35,500 nucleotides of DNA from Candidatus Methanophagales archaeon (lineage in GTDB: Archaea > Halobacteriota > Syntropharchaeia > Alkanophagales > Methanospirareceae): positions 1-35,500 of the forward strand of contig JAPVWK010000005.1 of the NCBI GenBank assembly GCA_028572065.1, written 5' to 3'. This document shows, in pieces, positions 32,744-35,500 of the stretch; within the stretch, counting starts at the first letter, position 1; each line of letters begins with the position of its first letter. The notes under the pieces are model-generated. The model did not search any database, was not told the origin of the DNA, and worked only from the letters and a program-made list of their open reading frames with translations. Made by a program: the position numbers and the translations under genes.

Positions 32744-34045
32744 TTACTTGGCAGCCTCTGCAACTGCCTTCATTGGCTCTGCAAATTCTGGTATTGCACC
32801 CAATACTTCTCCATACAATGCTGATGTCCTCGCTGGTGAGAAATACATCGTGTCCGCATCTATGCACATCGCTGCACAGAAACATGGTATAAACTGACCC
32901 TTCGCATGCCTCGTAACGATGTGGTTTCCATAGAACACACCCGGTCCACCGCCACCATATATGGAGTGCGAGAAGAACGAACTTGATACAGACGCACCCT
33001 GAGCCATTCCAAAGTCCGGTCCAGGCAGTCCTGTCTCTTTCTCCATCAGACAGCAAGCTTGCATAATGTTACCCGGTACTGGCTGACCTGCACGCATTGA
33101 TGCGCAGTTCACACATACACCCGCAAGCATAGTCGCGCATGCGTATGCGTTCCACAACTGCATGTCATCCGCGTCATACACTGTGAATCCGGATGGCATC
33201 TTCTTCAGTGACTTTATCACACCGTCTGCTTTCGCTTTCTCCACACCGGCGTACACCACATCGCCAAGTGTCCCGTCCTGCCCGTTCTCTTTTATCAGGC
33301 TATACAACAGGTTGTTCGCATTCAGGCCTTCATACGCAAGGTCCAGAAGGTGACCACGCTCATGCGGTCCCATACAGTTACCCATCTCGAACTGCGCTGC
33401 CTCTTCCAGAATCATGGTCAGTGCCGCACCTTGCATCGCTCTCTTCCTCACTGTCGCTGCTAAGTGGTTCACAGGTATGTTCCTCAGCGTGAAACCCGGT
33501 CCCTCGTTCTTCATCGGTATATCCACGAGCATCTTTACAGCCCCATCACCTGGATCAGGATTTTGCGGGTACATACCCCACACACCAGCATGCACATACG
33601 GTGCATCCCACATACTCACGTTGCAGACATCAATAATCGCATGCGTTAGCGCACCCATTGACGCGGTCAGACCAACCGAATAATCGGATAGTATTCTCGC
33701 GGTTGGTGGCTGCACCATCATTCGCTTTCCACCTGCGATTAAATCTACGTTCGTGTCGTCACCTTTCTCAATGCGCAACATGTCCTCTACTGATTTCGCT
33801 ATTTCTTTCGCTTTGTCTACTAGTGGGAAGTTCTTCTCTACGCCCCGGATTACCATACCTCTACCTGCAATCGCGCCGGTTGCGAACTTCTTCTCCAGAC
33901 CTGCTAAGTCAACAGCACCTGTCCTTATGGTCAGGTTAACTATTTTCTTTATCGCGGCATTCCTCAGCGGACTGATGTTCTGCACTGGTACACCAGACGC
34001 TAACTTCTTGCCTTTGTCGTCAAATAAATCTACTTCATCTGCCAT
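32744..34045 (-). CDS. mcrB: Methyl-coenzyme M reductase beta subunit
   Basis: A 433-residue McrB, the first gene of the operon. It shapes the coenzyme B channel and the active site next to F430. Family marks are VDLIAGGKRMMVQPPTARIL, GPHERGHLLDLAYEGLN and FFSHSIYGGGGPGVFYGNHI with VTRHAKG, the last being the CoB-binding region. The length is normal. GGAGG lies about 10 bases before the ATG. The leader holds a 10-bp hairpin near the expected start of transcription. Confidence 0.97.
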   Translation of the reverse strand: MADEVDLFDDKGKKLASGVPVQNISPLRNAAIKKIVNLTIRTGAVDLAGLEKKFATGAIAGRGMVIRGVEKNFPLVDKAKEIAKSVEDMLRIEKGDDTNVDLIAGGKRMMVQPPTARILSDYSVGLTASMGALTHAIIDVCNVSMWDAPYVHAGVWGMYPQNPDPGDGAVKMLVDIPMKNEGPGFTLRNIPVNHLAATVRKRAMQGAALTMILEEAAQFEMGNCMGPHERGHLLDLAYEGLNANNLLYSLIKENGQDGTLGDVVYAGVEKAKADGVIKSLKKMPSGFTVYDADDMQLWNAYACATMLAGVCVNCASMRAGQPVPGNIMQACCLMEKETGLPGPDFGMAQGASVSSSFFSHSIYGGGGPGVFYGNHIVTRHAKGQFIPCFCAAMCIDADTMYFSPARTSALYGEVLGAIPEFAEPMKAVAEAAK

Positions 34046-34075
34046 ATCTTCTTTTTCCTCCTTTTACTATTTACC

Positions 34076-34118
34076 CACTAAGGGTAAGTACACCTTTAGT
34101 GTAACCTATATATTATGA
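34076..34118 (-). promoter_or_regulatory. mcr operon promoter with hairpin/operator
   Basis: On the minus strand CTCATAATATATAGG (34104-34118) contains the TATA box, giving a start of transcription near 34085. Just downstream an inverted repeat, CACTAAAGGT (RC of 34092-34101) and ACCCTTAGTG (RC of 34076-34085), is separated by 6 bases, with one mismatch in ten. It spans the predicted start site, so it could act as an operator or as a 5' hairpin of the mRNA. The remaining stretch up to 34284 shows no gene. Confidence 0.55.
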
Positions 34119-34284
34119 GTTTCTATTTCGCTCACCATTCCAAAATTGAGATGCTCGTTTAAGAGGCGTTATCTCATACTGAATTAATACTTCGTCATAC
34201 AAGTTGTGATTGATTCTACAAAAGTGTGAGCTTGCGTTCTAGGATGTGCTACAAGTAACGCCGGATAACCGTTATGAGTGAGTT

Positions 34285-34869
34285 CTAGGTCTTTTCACCC
34301 TCTGCTAACATCAGTTCGCATTCCTTATTTGCTTCTACATTTACCTTTGCGAAACCTGCCTTTGAAAGTTCGTCTTCTAAACGTTTCATCGTGAAATATT
34401 TAGTCGCATGTGCTTTGCTTTCCATCGCGAAATACTTCTTCGCATGGCTATGACTTCTTGTCCTTGCGACTCCGCCTATCCAGTCAATAGCGAAAAAAAT
34501 ACCGCCTGCTTTAAGCACACGTAACGATTCCTGCAACGTATCCCAAAGATTCGTCATCTCGTGTAGCGCCTTTAGCGATACTACTACATCGAAGCTTTCG
34601 TCCGCAAAATCCAGCTTCTCCGCAGATTGTACTCCAAACGCAACTTCGCTTGTTTGTGCTTTCTGCTTCGCTGTCACTATACGCTCATGCACCGGGTCAA
34701 TTGCTGTAACTTTGCCTCCGGTCACCTCGTTCAAGTGGATTGCCAATTTGCCCGATCCGCACCCGATTTCAAGTATATTTAATCGTGTATTCGGCTTTTT
34801 AGCTTTTTCTAGCAGTAGTCGCTCGCATAGTTTCTCCACCAGTTCGATTTCGTTCTCTAACAACTCCAT
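34285..34869 (-). CDS. Class I SAM-dependent methyltransferase
   Basis: About 194 residues starting at the ATG at 34869 (MELLENEIELVEKL); a GTG at 34884 is also in frame. The SAM site is NILEIGCGSGKLAIHLNE (motif I), with TAIDPVHERI (motif II, acidic residue), DFADESFDVVVSLKALHEM (motifs III/IV) and LRVLKAGGIFFAIDW (post-motif). The substrate cannot be told. It lies about 240 bases upstream of mcrB on the same strand, with its own promoter. In Methanosarcina a methyltransferase gene beside mcr modifies an McrA cysteine; whether this one acts on McrA or F430 is speculation. Confidence 0.85.
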   Translation of the reverse strand: MELLENEIELVEKLCERLLLEKAKKPNTRLNILEIGCGSGKLAIHLNEVTGGKVTAIDPVHERIVTAKQKAQTSEVAFGVQSAEKLDFADESFDVVVSLKALHEMTNLWDTLQESLRVLKAGGIFFAIDWIGGVARTRSHSHAKKYFAMESKAHATKYFTMKRLEDELSKAGFAKVNVEANKECELMLAEGEKT

Positions 34870-34930
34870 TATAAACACACTCAATAGCCAGTAGTCTCAA
34901 TTGATAAAGTAATATTACGAACTCACCGCT

Positions 34931-34948
34931 AATATAAACTTTTATATT
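34931..34948. promoter_or_regulatory. Symmetric TATA element, possible bidirectional promoter
   Basis: AATATAAA-CT-TTTATATT is a perfect 8+2+8 inverted repeat containing a TATA box on each strand. Leftwards it lies about 70 bases before the methyltransferase start. Rightwards it would start RNA near 34970, covering two small hairpins: CTTTCTTT/AAAGAAAG (34996-35014) and TTGTGG/CCACAA (35038-35061). A second TATA (TTATATATG, about 35065-35082) lies closer to the isomerase gene. Confidence 0.5.
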
Positions 34949-35120
34949 TGTATAGCAGCGGGGTAAGTTTAGAAAAAAATATCAAAAAAAACAAACTTTC
35001 TTTGGTAAAGAAAGGTTATGTGGTAATCTGTAGAATCTTGTGGTTAGCTAAACAGCCACAATTATTATATATGATTATATATGGCAATGCGAAATGGTAA
35101 TATGAGGGTGCAAAAAAAAA

Positions 35121-35500
35121 ATGAACTCGGAAGTGAATTTAGGAACGCCGGTTATAGTGTTGAACGAGAAAGTATACGTGGAATCTGTAGGTAACAAGGG
35201 ATTGGAACTCGCGAAGATCTGTGAAGAGGTTGCCGAGAAGCAGGGGGTAAGTATTGCTATATGCCCTCAACAAGTAGAACTTGCGAATATCGTATCTTCA
35301 GTAAATATACCCTGCTTCGCACAACACGTGGATGCCGTGTCACCGGGCAGTCATACGGGATCCGTAACGCTGGAATCTGTAAAGGAGACGGGAGCTACGG
35401 GGTCGCTTGTAAACCATTCGGAGCACCGACTGAAAATAGCGGATATTGATTTTATCGTGGGTAAAGCGGCAAGCTTAAACCTTTTGACTATTGTTTGCAC
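35121..35500 (+). CDS. tpiA: Triosephosphate isomerase, N-terminal part (cut by window edge)
   Basis: The first 126 codons of an archaeal-type triosephosphate isomerase, which interconverts dihydroxyacetone phosphate and glyceraldehyde 3-phosphate. The active-site Asn and Lys appear in VLNEKVYVES, and the catalytic His in VNHSEHRL (archaeal NHSEHR motif). HVDAVSPGSHTGSVT matches the loop before it. Archaeal TPIs are about 220-230 residues, so roughly the second half is outside the window. GAGGGTG followed by an A-run precedes the ATG. With the PFK at 26250 it points to a working upper glycolytic or gluconeogenic route. Confidence 0.92.
   Translation, partial: MNSEVNLGTPVIVLNEKVYVESVGNKGLELAKICEEVAEKQGVSIAICPQQVELANIVSSVNIPCFAQHVDAVSPGSHTGSVTLESVKETGATGSLVNHSEHRLKIADIDFIVGKAASLNLLTIVC

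Noticed and set aside
32727-32763. Earlier start for mcrG inside mcrB
   Set aside because: The added basic residues are not seen in McrG, and a good ribosome site precedes the ATG at 32727.
1-35500. tRNA and rRNA genes
   Set aside because: I looked for cloverleaf-like stems and conserved rRNA stretches and found none; hairpins such as 35038-35061 do not fit a tRNA.

Overview
The window reads as a chromosomal piece of an anaerobic methanotrophic archaeon of the ANME-1 group. The main evidence is a complete mcrBGA operon (34045 to 30147, minus strand). Its McrA has Val419 where methanogens carry the modified glutamine, and a nearby cysteine patch (C422, C423, C428, C434); both are known features of ANME-1 methyl-coenzyme M reductase. 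No mcrC or mcrD lies in the operon. Archaeal EF-1A, S10 and TPI-type proteins, TATA-box promoters, T-run terminators and a PGF-CTERM surface protein agree with this.

Layout. 1-353: nothing convincing. 354-3750 (minus): MFS transporter, then a DUF89 protein followed by an acyl-CoA dehydrogenase. 3887-5823 (plus): EF-1A, S10 and a 74-residue coiled-coil protein. 5887-14091: an electron-transfer locus with hdrC-hdrB, a metallophosphoesterase and mvhD-fdhA-fdhB on the minus strand, and divergent hdrA on the plus strand. Together these encode a full HdrABC-MvhD-FdhAB type flavin-based complex. 14192-15442: a DUF460 protein. 15447-23113 (minus): a cell-envelope cluster with a decayed PHP-tail surface protein, a small three-helix membrane protein, a PGF-CTERM protein, a PH-like protein, a giant vWA/Hydin-like protein with a polytopic C-terminus, and a frameshifted small secreted protein. 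23253-25944: DUF1015, a SagB-type nitroreductase and a GNAT acetyltransferase. 25958-29481: a scrapyard with an ISAzo13-like transposase tail, an intact phosphofructokinase, and broken pieces of a DUF454 protein, an antitoxin-like protein, a NifU-like protein, a zinc-ribbon protein and a ThiF/MoeB-like protein. 29524-35500: a TPR protein, mcrAGB, a SAM methyltransferase and the start of triosephosphate isomerase.

How the genes fit together. Mcr activates methane and consumes the heterodisulfide CoM-S-S-CoB. The HdrABC-MvhD-FdhAB set is the expected cytoplasmic route for handling CoM-SH and CoB-SH electrons, linked to F420 and/or formate and ferredoxin. EF-1A and S10 form the usual archaeal translation pair. 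PFK and TPI belong to sugar-phosphate metabolism.

The most striking new observation is a 164-bp MITE-like element (29153-29316) with terminal inverted repeats and a 10-bp target duplication. It sits inside a ThiF-like gene, and removing it with one copy of the duplication restores the reading frame exactly. Three small genes just upstream each carry one extra A in an A-run, so this stretch is either decaying or affected by homopolymer errors.
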